A stretch of 64,000 nt of DNA from Tenrec ecaudatus. Lineage: Eukaryota; Chordata; Mammalia; Afrosoricida; Tenrecidae. The DNA is taken from the NCBI RefSeq assembly GCF_050624435.1, contig NC_134543.1:127300874-127364873 (forward strand), given 5' to 3'. The number at the start of each line of letters is the position of its first letter. Position 1 is the first letter of the stretch. Below are positions 46,801 to 61,882 of the stretch, in pieces. Below the pieces are notes generated by a model. That model was not told the DNA's origin. It was given only the letters and a program-made list of their open reading frames with translations, and did no database searches. The translations under genes were made by a program, and so were the position numbers.

Positions 46801-47762
46801 ACTGTTCGTAGAGAGTAACTTATGGAATTATTTTCAGTTAAAATTCCCATACGGCATACCTTAATGAATAATATCTGAAGGTCTTTTCCATATATATATA
46901 TATTTCAAATTGCTGCTCACTTTGATTAAATTGGTTAGGCCCAGAATTGTTTTATTTGTAATTTTTGCTTTTATCTGTTTATCAATTTTATTTATTTATT
47001 TTACGTTAAAATATTTCCCAGTAGGCTAAAACTTTTAGACGATACTTTCTGATTGGAGCTACAAACCCCACAGTCAGCAGTTTGTATCCACCACTCAATC
47101 CCAGTGGGAAAGATGGAAAGACACCTCTGTCCCTCTGAAGGTTTACAGTCTGGGAAAAAGAGGGAAGTCCTGCTCTGTTCTACAAGATCCCTATGATTCT
47201 GAATCAACTTGAGGGCTGTGAGTTTGTAGGAGGGATTTATTAATTTATTTATTTATTTGCTTTGCTTTGGTTATTTGAACCACAATTCCTCCTGTTCCAG
47301 CTTTATCCTATTTCTTTTTTTCTATTCCAACAAGTAATTGCAGATCAGATCATTATGAACCATAATATTTTCATTAGCTGATTTAGCTTATTGCACTGTG
47401 AAGCAGAGGGTCAGCAGTTCAAACTCACCAACCCTTCATGAAAGAAAAATGAGGCTTTCTGCTCCCAAGAAGAGTTACAACCTATACCGTGTTCAACCTT
47501 CATTCTGGTTTCAGTAATTCCTCTCAGTTACCTTGGCCTTGGTCACTCCCTGCGACGGATGAATCCCTCAGGACCAGCGGTGGGAGTGGCGACACCTGGA
47601 GGCAAGGGGGTGTAGAAAGAGACAGTCGGTCTTGGGGATGTATGGGGAACCTCCTCTCTGGGAGATGGGCAAAGGGAAGGTGGGTGAGGGGAGACGCCGG
47701 GCAGTGTAAGGTAAGATAAAATAATTATTTATAAACTATTCAGGGTTCAGGGCAAAGGGGGC
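43214..47762 (+). repeat. Macrosatellite unit 4 (4549 bp)
   Basis: R2 begins with the 'gttcatgtcaacttgaag' variant shared with units 3, 7 and 8. The TTTA tract is short here. Confidence 0.95.
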
Positions 47763-48341
47763 TTGACCAAGCCCGCCTGCTCACGTGACCACGCTCACCT
47801 GCGCACGTGACCCGACAAAGATCGCACGTGACCATGCCTACCGATGCACGTGACCGCGCCCACCCGCGCACGTGACCACGCCTACCAGCGCGCGTCACCA
47901 CGCCCATCCGCGCACGTGACCAAACCCACGCGCGCACGTGACCGCCCAAGCACGTGACCAAACTCACCCGCTCACGCGACCACTGGACCACTCCACGTGA
48001 CCAGGCTCACCCGTGCACGTGACCACGCCCACCTGCTCACGTGACCCGCCAACCAGCGCACGTGACCACGCCCACTTGCGCGCGAGACCACGGGCGCTTG
48101 CGCACGTGACTACCCCACACTGTGCACGTGACTAAGGGCACTTGCGCACGTGACCATGCCCACCCGCGCACGGGACCAAGTCAACATCCGCCATGTGACC
48201 ACGCCCACCTGCGCACGTGACCACACCTACCGGTGCGCGTGACCATGCCTACCTACGCACGTGACCACGCCAATCTGAGCCCGTGACCACGCCCGCCTGC
48301 GCACGTGACCAAGCCAACCAGTGCACGTGACCACGCCAATG
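47763..48341 (+). repeat. E-box minisatellite block 5
   Basis: One unit shorter near 48200 than block 2 (the 'gctcacgtgaccacaccc' copy is missing). Confidence 0.95.
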
Positions 48342-51300
48342 TATTCACATTAATTTCATTGTCAGTATGTTCATGCCACTCTATAAAATAATTCTAAAGA
48401 TTAGTTAGCAATATTATTATTCATATTTTTCTGAACATTACATGGGAAATTAACTTAGCAAAGCCTAGAAACTTATAATTTCATAGCTAGTTTTTAAAAA
48501 CTTACTCTGTCTCCTTTAGATGTCTACATCTTCTTATTAGTATCTTACTTCCCAGTACGAATACAAATGCACAGAATCTCATGTCAACTTGAAGATTTAT
48601 CAAAGTCCAGGGTTCAGTGTAGCCTTCCAATTATGCCTAATGGTATCTCCTTGTGTGCGTGGCCTCCTGCTACGGCGAGTTCTGGGAACCTCCTCCTCTC
48701 TCTCTCTCTCTGGCTTCGGCTTCCTGTTGCCTGACCCTGGTGGCTGCAAGACCTCTGGAGATGTGCACACGGCCATTCGATGCACAAGACTTTGCACCCA
48801 CCCAGCTGCGACATTCCTGCCGTCAGCAACAGTGCATGTGGCTTCATGAGTCTGGAGAAGAACTTATGGGCTAGTATCAGATTGATGGACTTCAGTTGGA
48901 CTGGGTTGGGATGTTTTCCTGATTCACAATTGCTTCTTGATAGAAAGCTTTTTCTTACACCTATATGAATGTCACTGGATTTGTTTCTCTAGTCAACCTG
49001 GCCTTACACAATATGGTACCTAAGGAGTGGAATACTAGAGAAACAAATCATGAAGGCGGAGAGAGGATGCTTGCCTGACCTCTGCTTTCTGATAGTCTTT
49101 TCTCTTTGACTAGTTGGAGGTCAAATATAGTCCTGTATTTTACTTGTTCTCTTCTGGGAAGGACATGGGAAGTGAAGGTTCTGATGCCCAGAAGTGGTAT
49201 TTGGTTATTTCTGTCTGAAATTTTGTAAAAATGAATGTGACAGGTGTAAATTTTGAGTTCAGGGGGCAAAAATACCCTTCGAACTTCTCTGAGGCCATGC
49301 TGGTTAGTCAAACTGGGTGACCAGAGGCCTGGTCCTAGCTTGGTGCCACCAGAGGCCTAAGACCATAATGCATGTGAATGGGATAGTTGAGATCAGAAAG
49401 GATTCAACTGGAATGTTTTCAGAATGTGTTTAGTATCTGACTGTATTAGGATTACATCGGTCTTTTCGATCTATTTTTATTGCTATAACGCATACTAGCA
49501 ATGATTCGTGGAAAATACGAATAGAGCATCTGGCCACGGACACCTGTGGACCTCGTTCACAGGGAGTAGAATTGCAAACACGAGCAGATTGCCTGGTCTC
49601 AAGTTTAAAGAGCTGTGGGAAGCTGAGCCTATGACATGACTTAGCACCGGGGGGGCGAAGGTGGGTGAGTATTTGTGACAGGGACTCTTGGTCAAAAGTC
49701 AAGGCAGCCCATGGGCACCTGAGTGAGGCCAAGTGAGGTGGCCCACAATGAGTTGACCAAATGAAGGAAAGATTTTTGAGCTTGTGAATTGGTGGGCATC
49801 TTCCTGCTGACTTGATGGATGGCCTGTCCTAGTTTGATTTAACGATGGATGCAGACACGCAGGTGCCAACTAGAATGAGATTCTTCCCATCAACGAAAAT
49901 GCTTGTATCCTCGGAGTACTGGGTTCATAGACGGGGCAGTGGAGACATTGGACACACGGAATGTGGAAGACAAAGGCATGAAGAAGGTGGCTTAGCGACA
50001 TGGATGGCTGGGGGAAATGTTGATAGGATTATAGAATGATGATGGTGGTGTTCCCCAAATTGCAATGTTAGGCACAGGATATTTTTGTTTTGTTTACTTA
50101 TAGAATTTTAATGGTCTACTCATAGTATTTAAACTGTTTTGTTTACTTATAGTATTTAAATGAGGCTGGCACATTTTGAGTAGTGTGCATTTTAGTTTGA
50201 TACCGTCAGATACAACTATGATTTTGTGATTGTTTTGTTTAAAATTATCTATGGTCAAAGAGTTGTGGAAAGGCGTTAAGTTCATAAGGGGTGGTCTGTG
50301 CTAGTTACATAAGTTCGTGTCAACTTGAAGATTTATAAAGGACAGGAGTGGAGTCTAACTTGTCAATCGGGTCACAGCATGGTGGTACCTCCTTGTGGGC
50401 TTAGCCTTCTCATCTGGAAGGCCCTGGGAGCCTCTTCCTATCTCTCTGCCTTCATTCCTGCTGCCTGACCCCGATGGCTGCAAGAGCTCCGGTGATGTGT
50501 ACACAGCCATCATATCCACACGACTTTGCACCCACTGGCCTGTGATATTCCTGCATTCGCCATTGTTTCATGTGGCTTTGTGAGCCTAAAGAGGAACTTA
50601 TGGACTAGTGTAGGCCTTAGGAACTTGAGTTTGCCTTGGCTGGGATGTTTTCCTGATATATAATGCTTCTCGATAGAAAGCTCTTTCTTATACCTACATG
50701 AGTGTTACTGGGTTTGGTTCTCTAGTCAACCTGGCTTAACACGCTCACTTTCATCTTTTTTTTTTTTTTGGTAGAGCTCCTTAACTTTTCCTATTTATTC
50801 TGCTTAGCCTTATATATTATTCCCAAAATATATAAATGTAATGTATTTCAGGCTCCAAGAGATATACTTCTTTCAAGGAAACATTGGTAAAACAATATCC
50901 CTACCTTGCTTTCTCTGTCTAGTGAAAAAAAGTTTAAGCTGTGCACTCTCCACGTGTCTATCCAAAATCATTCTTTACAAGGCTCTTTGTGAATTTTAAG
51001 ATTACTTGACCCAGGAAGGGATTATTTGAAAATGACATATGCTACTCTAGGCAAGGGGAATTCTATGCAATTTATGATAAAGTAATTATACTATCATACA
51101 AATGAGATGTGTAATATGACCCATCAATAAAATATATTTATATATATGCAACAAAAATTTTAGGAGGGTTCTCGCTCTGATTTTTGGATTTCTCCATCTT
51201 AGAATTCTCTGAGAATTATTTCGTAGGTGTGGTACATTTCATTTTCCTTCAAGTCATGTGATTTCATTATAACTTAAGGTATATTCTCAGAGAAGATCTT

Positions 51301-52291
51301 ACTCATTACTGTTCGTAGAGAGTAACTTATGGAATTATTTTCAGTTAAAATTCCCATACGGCATACCTTAATGAATAATATCTGAAGGTCTTTTCCATAT
51401 ATATATATATTTCAAATTGCTGCTCACTTTGATTAAATTGGTTAGGCCCAGAATTGTTTTATTTGTAATTTTTGCTTTTATCTGTTTATCAATTTTATTT
51501 ATTTATTTTACGTTAAAATATTTCCCAGTAGGCTAAAACTTTTAGACGATACTTTCTGATTGGAGCTACAAACCCCACAGTCAGCAGTTTGTATCCACCA
51601 CTTAATCCCAGTGGGAAAGATGGAGAGACACCTCTGTCCCTCTGAAGGTTTACAGTCTGGGAAAAAGAGGGAAGTCCTGCTCTGTTCTACAAGATCACTA
51701 TGAGTCTGAATCAACTTGAGGGCTGTGAGTTTGTAGGAGGGATTTATTTATTTATTTATTTATTTGTTTGTTTGTTTATTTGCTTTGCTTTGCTTTGGTT
51801 ATTTGAACCACAATTCCTCCTGTTCCAGCTTTATCCTATTTCTTTTTTTCTATTCCAACAAGTAATTGCAGATCAGATCATTATGAACCATAATATTTTC
51901 ATTAGCTGATTTAGCTTATTGCACTGTGAAGCACAGGGTCAGCAGTTCAAACTCACCAACCCTTCATGAAAGAAAAATGAGGCTTTCTGCTCCCATGAAG
52001 AGTTACATCCTATACCATGTTCAACCTTCATTCTGGTTTCAGTAATTCCTCTCAGTTACCTTGGCCTTGGTCACTCCCTGCGACGGATGAATCCCTCAGG
52101 ACCAGCTGTGGGAGTGGCGACACCGGGAGGCAAGGGGGTGTAGAAAGAGAGAGCCGGTCTTGGGGATGTATGGGGAACCTCCTCTCTGGGAGATGGGCAA
52201 AGGGAAGGTGGGTGAGGGGAGACGCCGGGCAGTGTAAGGTAAGATAAAATAATTATTTATAAACTATTAAGGGTTCAGGGGAAAGGGGGGC
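47763..52291 (+). repeat. Macrosatellite unit 5 (4529 bp)
   Basis: Near-duplicate of unit 6: constant 4551-bp offset over most of the unit, and shared variants 'cctagtttgatttaacg' and 'tttataaaggacagg'. Confidence 0.95.
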
Positions 52292-52892
52292 TTGACCAAG
52301 CCCGCCTGCTCACGTGACCACGCTCACCTGCGCACGTGACCCGACAAAGATCGCACGTAACCACGCCTACCGGTGCACGTGACCGCGCCCACCAGCGCAC
52401 GTGACCACGCCTACCAGCGCGAGTGACCACGCGCACCCGCGCACGAGACCAAACCCACACGCGCACGTGACCGCCCAAACACGTGACCAAACTCACCCGC
52501 TCACGCGACCAATGGACCACTCCACGTGACCAGGCTCACCCGCGCACGTGACCACGCCCACCTGCTCACGTGACCCGCCAACCAGCGCACGTGACCACGC
52601 CCACCTGCGCGCGTGACCACGGGCGCCTGCGCACGTGACTACCCCACACTGTGCACGTGACTACGGGCACTTGCGCACGTGACCATGCCCACCCGCGCAT
52701 GGGACCATGTCAACATCCGCCACTTGACCACGCCCACCTGCTCACGTGACCACACCCACCTGCGCACGTGACCACACCTACCGGTGCGCGTGACCATGCC
52801 TACCTACGCACGTGACCACGCCAACCTCCGCCCCTGACCACGCCCGCCTGCGCACGTGACCAAGCTAACCAGTGCACGTGACCACGCCAATG
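52292..52892 (+). repeat. E-box minisatellite block 6
   Basis: Full-length block; retains the segment deleted from blocks 7 and 8. Confidence 0.95.
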
Positions 52893-55800
52893 TATTCACA
52901 TTAATTTCATTGTCAGTATGTTCATGCCACTCTATAAAATAATTCTAAAGATTAGTTAGCAATATTATTATTCATATTTTTCTGAACATTACATGGGAAA
53001 TTAACTTAGCAAAGCCTAGAAACTTATAACTTCATAGCTCTTTTTTAAAAACTTACTCTGTCTCCTTTAGATGTCTACATCTTCTTATTAGTATCTTACT
53101 TCCCAGTACGAATACAAATGCACATAATCTCATGTCAACTTGAAGATTTATCAAAGTCCAGGGTGCAGTGTAGCCTTCCAATTATGCCTAATGGTATCTC
53201 CTTGTGTGCGTGGCCTCCTGCTACGGCGAGTTCTGGGAACCTCCTCCTCTCTCTCTCTCTCTGGCTTCGGCTTCCTGTTGCCTGACCCTGGTGGCTGCAA
53301 GACCTCTGGAGATGTGCACACGGCCATTCGATGCACAAGACTTTGCACCCACCCAGCTGCGACATTCCTGCCGTCAGCAACAGTGCATGTGGCTTCATGA
53401 GTCTGGAGAAGAACTTATGGGCTAGTATCAGATTGATGGACTTCAGTTGGACTGGGTTGGGATGTTTTCCTGATTCACAATTGCTTCTTGATAGAAAGCT
53501 TTTTCTTACACCTATATGAATGTCACTGGATTTGTTTCTCTAGTCAACCTGGCCTTACACAATATGGTACCTAAGGAGTGGAATACTAGAGAAACAAATC
53601 ATGAAGGCGGAGAGAGGATGCTTGCCTGACCTCTGCTTTCTGATAGTCTTTTCTCTTTGACTAGTTGGAGGTCAAATATAGTCCTGTATTTTACTTGTTC
53701 TCTTCTGGGAAGGACATGGGAAGTGAAGGTTCTGATGCCCAGAAGTGGTATTTGGTTATTTCTGTCTGAAATTTTGTAAAAATGAATGTGACAGGTGTAA
53801 ATTTTGAGTTCAGGGGGCAAAAATACCCTTCGAACTTCTCTGAGGCCATGCTGGTTAGTCAAACTGGGTGACCAGAGGCCTGGTCCTAGCTTGGTGCCAC
53901 AAGAGGCCTAAGACCATAATGCATGTGAATGGGATAGTTGAGATCAGAAAGGATTCAACTGGAATGTTTTCAGAATGTGTTTAGTATCTGACTGTATTAG
54001 GATTACATCGGTCTTTTCGATCTATTTTTATTGCTATAACGCATACTAGCAATGATTCGTGGAAAATACGAATAGAGCATCTGGCCACGGATACCTGTGA
54101 ACCTCGTTCACAGGGAGTAGAATTGCAAACACGAGCAGATTGCCTGGTGTCAAGTTTAAAGAGCTGTGGGAAGCTGAGCCTATGACATGACTTAGCACCG
54201 GGGGGGCGAAGGTGGGTGAGTATTTGTGACAGGGACTCTTGGTCAAAAGTCAAGGCAGCCCATGGGCACCTGAGTGAGGCCAAGTGAGGTGGCCCACAAT
54301 GAGTTGACCAAATGAAGGAAAGATTTTTGAGCTTGTGAATTGGTGGGCATCTTCCTGCTGACTTGATGGATGGCCTGTCCTAGTTTGATTTAACGATGGA
54401 TGCAGACACGCAGGTGCCAACTAGAATGAGATTCTTCCCATCAACGAAAATGCTTGTATCCTCGGAGTACTGGGTTGATAGACGGGGCAGTGGAGACATT
54501 GGACACGCGGAATGTGGAAGACAAAGGCATGAAGAAGGTGGCTTAGCGACATGGATGGCTGGGGGAAATGTTGATAGGATTATAGAATGATGATGGTGGT
54601 GTTCCCCAAATTGCAATGTTATGCACAGGATATTTTTGTTTTGTTTACTTATAGAATTTTAATGGTCTACTTATAGTATTTAAACTGTTTTGTTTACTTA
54701 TAGTATTTAAATGAGGCTGGCACATTTTGAGTAGTGTGCATTTTAGTTTGATAACGTCAGATACAACTATGATTTTGTGATTGTTTTGTTTAAAATTATC
54801 TATGGTCAAAGAGTTGTGGAAAGGCGTTAAGTTCATAAGGGGTGGTCTGTGCTAGTTACATAAGTTCGTGTCAACTTGAAGATTTATAAAGGACAGGAGT
54901 GGAGTCTAACTTGTCAATCGGGTCACAGCATGGTGGTACCTCCTTGTGGGCTTAGCCTTCTCATCTGGAAGGCCCTGGGAGCCTCTTCCTATCTCTCTGC
55001 CTTCATTCCTGCTGCCTGACCCCGATGGCTGCAAGAGCTCCGGTGATGTGTACACAGCCATCATATCCACACGACTTTGCACCCACTGGCCTGTGATATT
55101 CCTGCATTCGCCATTGTTTCATGTGGCTTTGTGAGCCTAAAGAGGAACGTATGGACTAGTGTAGGCCTTAGGAACTTGAGTTTGCCTTGGCTGGGATGTT
55201 TTCCTGATATATAATGCTTCTCGATAGAAAGCTCTTTCTTAAACCTACATGAGTGTTACTGGGTTTGGTTCTCTAGTCAACCTGGCTTAACACGCTCACT
55301 TTCATCTTTTTTTTTTTTTTTTGGTAGAGCTCCTTAAATTTTCCTATTTATTCTGCTTAGCCTTATATATTATTCCCAAAATATATAAATGTAATGTATT
55401 TCAGGCTCCAAGAGATATACTTCTTTCAAGGAAACATTGGTAAAACAATATCCCTACCTTGCTTTCTCTGTCTAGTGAAAAAAAAGTTTAAGCTGTGCAC
55501 TCTCCACGTGTCTATCCAAAATCATTCTTTACAAGGCTCTTTGTGAATTTTAAGATTACTTGACCCAGGAAGGGATTATTTGAAAATGACATATGCTACT
55601 CTAGGCAAGGGGAATTCTATGCAATTTATGATAAAGTAATTATACTATCATACAAATGAGATGTGTAATATGACCCATCAATAAAATATATTTATATATA
55701 TGCAACAAAAATTTTAGGAGGGTTCTCGCTCTGATTTTTGGATTTCTCCATCTTAGAATTCTCTGAGAATTATTTCGTAGGTGTGGTACATTTCATTTTC

Positions 55801-56853
55801 CTTCAAGTCATGTGATTTCATTATAACTTAAGGTATATTCTCAGAGAAGATCTTACTCATTACTGTTCGTAGAGAGTAACTTATGGAATTATTTTCAGTT
55901 AAAATTCCCATACGGCATACCTTAATGAATAATATCTGAAGGTCTTTTCCATATATATATATATTTCAAATTGCTGCTCACTTTGATTAAATTGGTTAGG
56001 CCCAGAATTTTTTTATTTGTAATTTTTGCTTTTATCTGTTTATCAATTTTATTTATTTATTTTACGTTAAAATATTTCCCAGTAGGCTAAAACTTTTAGA
56101 CGATACTTTCTGATTGGAGCTACAAACCCCACAGTCAGCAGTTTGTATCCACCACTCAATCCCAGTGGGAAAGATGGAGAGACACCTCTGTCCCTCTGAA
56201 GGTTTACAGTCTGGGAAAAAGAGGGAAGTCCTGCTCTGTTCTACAAGATCACTATGAGTCTGAATCAACTTGAGGGCTGTGAGTTTGTAGGAGGGATTTA
56301 TTTATTTATTTGTTTGTTTGTTTGTTTGTTTGTTTGTTTGTTTGCTTTGCTTTGCTTTGGTTATTTGAACCACAATTCATCCTGTTCCAGCTTTATCCTA
56401 TTTCTTTTTTTCTATTCCAACAAGTAATTGCAGATCAGATCATTATGAACCATAATATTTTCATTAGCTGATTTAGCTTATTGCACTGTGAAGCACAGGG
56501 TCAGCAGTTCAAACTCACCAACCCTTCATGAAAGAAAAATGAGGCTTTCTGCTCCCATGAAGAGTTACATCCTATACCATGTTCAACCTTCATTCTGGTT
56601 TCAGTAATTCCTCTCAGTTACCTTGGCCTTGGTCACTCCCTGCGACGGATGAATCCCTCAGGACCAGCTGTGGGAGTGGCGACACCGGGAGGCAAGGGGG
56701 TGTAGAAAGAGAGAGCCGGTCTTGGGGATGTATGGGGAACCTCCTCTCTGGGAGATGGGCAAAGGGAAGGTGGGTGAGGGGAGACGCCGGGCAGTGTAAG
56801 GTAAGATAAAATAATTATTTATAAACTATTAAGGGTTCAGGGGAAAGGGGGGC
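52292..56853 (+). repeat. Macrosatellite unit 6 (4562 bp)
   Basis: Pair partner of unit 5. Its minisatellite keeps the ~66-bp segment that is missing from units 7 and 8. Confidence 0.95.
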
Positions 56854-57388
56854 TTGACCAAGCCCGCCTGCTCACGTGACCACGCTCACCTGCGCACGTG
56901 ACCCGACAAAGATCGCACGTAACCACGCCTACCGGTGCACGTGACCGCGCCCACACGCGCACGTGACCGCCCAAACACGTGACCAAACTCACCCGCTCAC
57001 GCGACCAATGGACCACTCCACGTGACCAGGCTCACCCGCGCACGTGACCACGCCCACCTGCTCACGTGACCCGCCAACCAGCGCACGTGACCACGCCCAC
57101 CTGCGCGCGTGACCACGGGCGCCTGCGCACGTGACTACCCCACACTGTGCACGTGACTACGGGCACTTGCGCACGTGACCATGCCCACCCGCGCATGGGA
57201 CCATGTCAACATCCGCCACTTGACCACGCCCACCTGCTCACGTGACCACAAACACCTGCGCACGTGACCACACCTACCGGTGCGCGTGACCATGCCTACC
57301 TACGCACGTGACCACGCCAACCTCCGCCCCTGACCACGCCCGCCTGCGCACGTGACCAAGCCAACCAGTGCACGTGACCACGCCAATG
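56854..57388 (+). repeat. E-box minisatellite block 7
   Basis: About 66 bp shorter than block 6 between 'gaccgcgcccac' and 'acgcgcacgtgaccgccc'. Confidence 0.95.
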
Positions 57389-60300
57389 TATTCACATTAA
57401 TTTCATTGTCAGTATGTTCATGCCACTCTATAAAATAATTCTAAAGATTAGTTAGCAATATTATTATTCATATTTTTCTGAACATTACATGGGAAATTAA
57501 CTTAGCAAAGCCTAGAAACTTATAACTTCATAGCTCTTTTTTAAAAACTTACTCTGTCTCCTTTAGATGTCTACATCTTCTTATTAGTATCTTACTTCCC
57601 AGTACGAATACAAATGCACATAATCTCATGTCAACTTGAAGATTTATCAAAGTCCAGGGTGCAGTGTAGCCTTCCAATTATGCTTAATGGTATCTCCTTG
57701 TGTGCGTGGCCTCCTGCTATGGCGAGTTCTGGGAACCTCCTCCTCTCTCTCTCTCTGGCTTCGGCTTCCTGATGCCTGACCCTGGTGGCTGCAAGACCTC
57801 TGGAGATGTGCACACGGCCATTCGATGCACAAGACTTTGCACCCACCCACCTGCGACATTCCTGCCGTCAGCAACAGTGCATGTGGCTTCATGAGTCTGG
57901 AGAAGAACTTATGGGCTAGTATCAGATTGATGGACTTCAGTTGGACTGGGTTGGGATGTTTTCCTGATTCACAATTGCTTCTTGATAGAAAGCTTTTTCT
58001 TACACCTATATGAATGTCACTGGATTTGTTCTCTAGTCAACCTGGCCTTACACAATATGGTACCTAGGGAGTGGAATACTAGAGAAACAAATCATCAAGG
58101 CGGAGAGAGGATGCTTGCCTGACCTCTGCTTTCTGATAGTCTCTTCTCTTTGACTAGTTGGAGGTCAAATATAGTCCTGTATTTTACTTGTTCTCTTCTG
58201 GGAAGGACATGGGAAGTGAAGGTTCTGATGCCCAGAAGTGGTATTTGGTTATTTCTGTCTGAAATGTTGTAAAAATGAATGTGACAGGTGTAAATTTTGA
58301 GTTCAGGGGGCAAAAATACCCTTCGAACTTCTCTGAGGCCATGCTGGTTAGTCAAACTGGGTGACCAGAGGCCTGGTCCTAGCTTGGTGCCACCAGAGGC
58401 CTAAGACCATAATGCATGTGAATGGGATAGTTGAGATCAGAAAGGATTCAACTGGAATGTTTTCAGAATGTGTTTAGTATCTGACTGTATTAGGATTACA
58501 TCGGTCTTTTGATCTATTTTTATTGCTGTAACGCATACTAGCAATGATTCGTGGAAAATACGAATAGAGCATCTGGCCACTGACACCTGTGGACCTCGTT
58601 CACAGGGAGTAGAGTTGCAAACACGAGCAGATTGCCTGGTGTCAAGTTTAAAGAGCTGTGGGAAGCTGAGCCTATGACATGACTTAGCACCGGGGGGGCG
58701 AAGGTGGGTGAGTATTTGTGACAGGGACTCTTGGTCAAAAGTCAAGGCAGCCCATGGGCACCTGAGTGAGGCCAAGTGAGGTGGCCCACAATGAGTTGAC
58801 CAAATGAAGGAAAGATTTTTGAGCTTGTGAATTGGTGGGCATCTTCCTGCTGACTTGATGGATGGCCTGTCCTGGTTTGACTTTAACGATGGATGCAGAC
58901 ACGCAGGTGCCAACTAGAATGAGATTCTTCACATCAACGAAAATGCTTGTATCCTCGGAGTACTGGGTTCATAGACGGGGCAGTGGAGACATTGGACACG
59001 CGGAATGTGGAAGACAAAGGCATGAAGAAGGTGGCTTAGCGACATGGATGGCTGGGGGAAATGTTGATAGGATTATAGAATGATGATGGTGGTGTTCCCC
59101 TAATTGCAATGTTAGGCACAGGATATTTTTGTTTTGTTTACTTATAGAATTTTAATGGTCTACTTATAGTATTTAAACTGTTTTGTTTACTTATAGTATT
59201 TAAATGAGGCTGGCACATTTTGAGTAGTGTGCATTTTAGTTTGATACCGTCAGATACAACTATGATTTTGTGATTGTTTTGTTTAAAATTATCTATGGTC
59301 AAAGAGTTGTGGAAAGGCGTTAAGTTCATAAGGGGTGGTCTGTGCTAGTTACATAAGTTCATGTCAACTTGAAGATTTATAAAAGGACAGGAGTGGAGTC
59401 TAACTTGTCAATCGGGTCACAGCATGGTAGTACCTCCTTGTGGGCTTGGCCTTCTCATCTGGAAGGCCCTGGGAGCCTCTTCCTATCTCTCTGCCTTCAT
59501 TCCTACTGCCTGACCCCGATGGCTGCAAGAGCTCCGGTGATGTGTACACAGCCATCAGATCCACACGACTTTGCACCCACTGGCCTGTGATATTCCTGCA
59601 TTCGCCATTGTTTCATGTGGCTTTGTGAGCCTAAAGAGGAACTTATGGACTAGTGTAGGCCTTAGGAACTTGAGTTTGCCTTGGCTGGGATGTTTTCCTG
59701 ATATATAATGCTTCTCGATAGAAAGCTCTTTCTTATACCTACATGAGTGTTACTGGGTTTGGTTCTTTAGTCAACCTGGTTTAACACGCTCACTTTCGTC
59801 TTTTTTTTTTTTTTTGGTAGAGCTCCTTAACTTTTCCTATTTATTCTGCTTAGCCTTATATATTATTCCCAAAATATATAAATGTAATGTATTTCAGGCT
59901 CCAAGAGATATACTTCTTTCAAGGAAACATTGGTAAAACAATATCCCTACCTTGCTTTCTCTGTCTAGTGAAAAAAAGTTTAAGCTGTACACTCTCCACG
60001 TGTCTATCCAAAATCATTCTTTACAAGGCTCTTTGTGAATTTTAAGATTACTTGACCCAGGAAGGGATTATTTGAAAATGACATATGCTACTCTAGGCAA
60101 GGGGAATTCTATGCAATTTATGATAAAGTAATTATACTATCATAAAAAGGAGATGTGTAATATGACCCATCAATAAAATATATTTATATATATGCAACAA
60201 AAATTTTAGGAGGGTTCTCGCTCTGATTTTTGGATTTCTCCATCTTAGAATTCTCTGAGAATTATTTCCTAGGTGTGGTACATTTCATTTTCCTTCAAGT

Positions 60301-61347
60301 CATTTGATTTCATTATAACTTAAGGTATATTCTCAGAGAAGATCTTACTCATTACTGTTCGTAGAGAGTAACTTATGGAATTATTTTCTGTTAAAATTCC
60401 CATACGGCATACCTTAATGAATAATATCTGAAGGTCTTTTCCATATATATATATTTCAAATTGCTACTCACTTTGATTAAATTGGTTAGGCCCAGAATTG
60501 TTTTATTTGTAATTTTTGCTTTTATCTGTTTATCAATTTTATTTATTTATTTTACGTTAAAATATTTCCCAGTAGGCTAAAACTTTTAGACGATACTTTC
60601 TGATTGGAGCTACAAACCCCACAGTCAGCAGTTTGTATCCACCACTCAATCCCAGTGGGAAAGATGGAGAGACACCTCTGTCCCTCTGAAGGTTTACAGT
60701 CTGGGAAAAAGAGGGAAGTCCTGCTCTGTTCTACAAGATCACTATGAGTCTGAATCAACTTGAGGGCTGTGAGTTTGTAGGAGGGATTTATTTATTTATT
60801 TGTTTGTTTGTTTGTTTGTTTGTTTGTTTGTTTGTTTGCTTTGCTTTGCTTTGGTTATTTGAACCACAATTCATCCTGTTCCAGCTTTATCCTATTTCTT
60901 TTTTTCTATTCCAACAAGTAATTGCAGATCAGATCATTATGAACCATAATATTTTCATTAGCTGATTTAGCTTATTGCACTGTGAAGCACAGGGTCAGCA
61001 GTTCAAACTCACCAACCCTTCATGAAAGAAAAATGAGGCTTTCTGCTCCCATGAAGAGTTACATCCTATACCATGTTCAACCTTCATTCTGGTTTCAGTA
61101 ATTCCTCTCAGTTACCTTGGCCTTGGTCACTCCCTGCGACGGATGAATCCCTCAGGACCAGCTGTGGGAGTGGCGACACCGGGAGGCAAGGGGGTGTAGA
61201 AAGAGAGAGCCGGTCTTGGGGATGTATGGGGAACCTCCTCTCTGGGAGATGGGCAAAGGGAAGGTGGGTGAGGGGAGACGCCGGGCAGTGTAAGGTAAGA
61301 TAAAATAATTATTTATAAACTATTAAGGGTTCAGGGGAAAGGGGGGC
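56854..61347 (+). repeat. Macrosatellite unit 7 (4494 bp)
   Basis: Minisatellite shortened by ~66 bp after 'ccgcgcccaca'. Long TTTG tract. Confidence 0.95.
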
Positions 61348-61882
61348 TTGACCAAGCCCGCCTGCTCACGTGACCACGCTCACCTGCGCACGTGACCCGA
61401 CAAAGATCGCACGTAACCACGCCTACCGGTGCACGTGACCGCGCCCACACGCGCACGTGACCGCCCAAACACGTGACCAAACTCACCCGCTCACGCGACC
61501 AATGGACCACTCCACGTGACCAGGCTCACCCGCGCACGTGACCACGCCCACCTGCTCACGTGACCCGCCAACCAGCGCACGTGACCACGCCCACCTGCGC
61601 GCGTGACCACGGGCGCCTGCGCACGTGACTACCCCACACTGTGCACGTGACTACGGGCACTTGCGCACGTGACCATGCCCACCCGCGCATGGGACCATGT
61701 CAACATCCGCCACTTGACCACGCCCACCTGCTCACGTGACCACAAACACCTGCGCACGTGACCACACCTACCGGTGCGCGTGACCATGCCTACCTACGCA
61801 CGTGACCACGCCAACCTCCGCCCCTGACCACGCCCGCCTGCGCACGTGACCAAGCCAACCAGTGCACGTGACCACGCCAATG
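61348..61882 (+). repeat. E-box minisatellite block 8
   Basis: Same length and same deletion as block 7. Confidence 0.95.
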
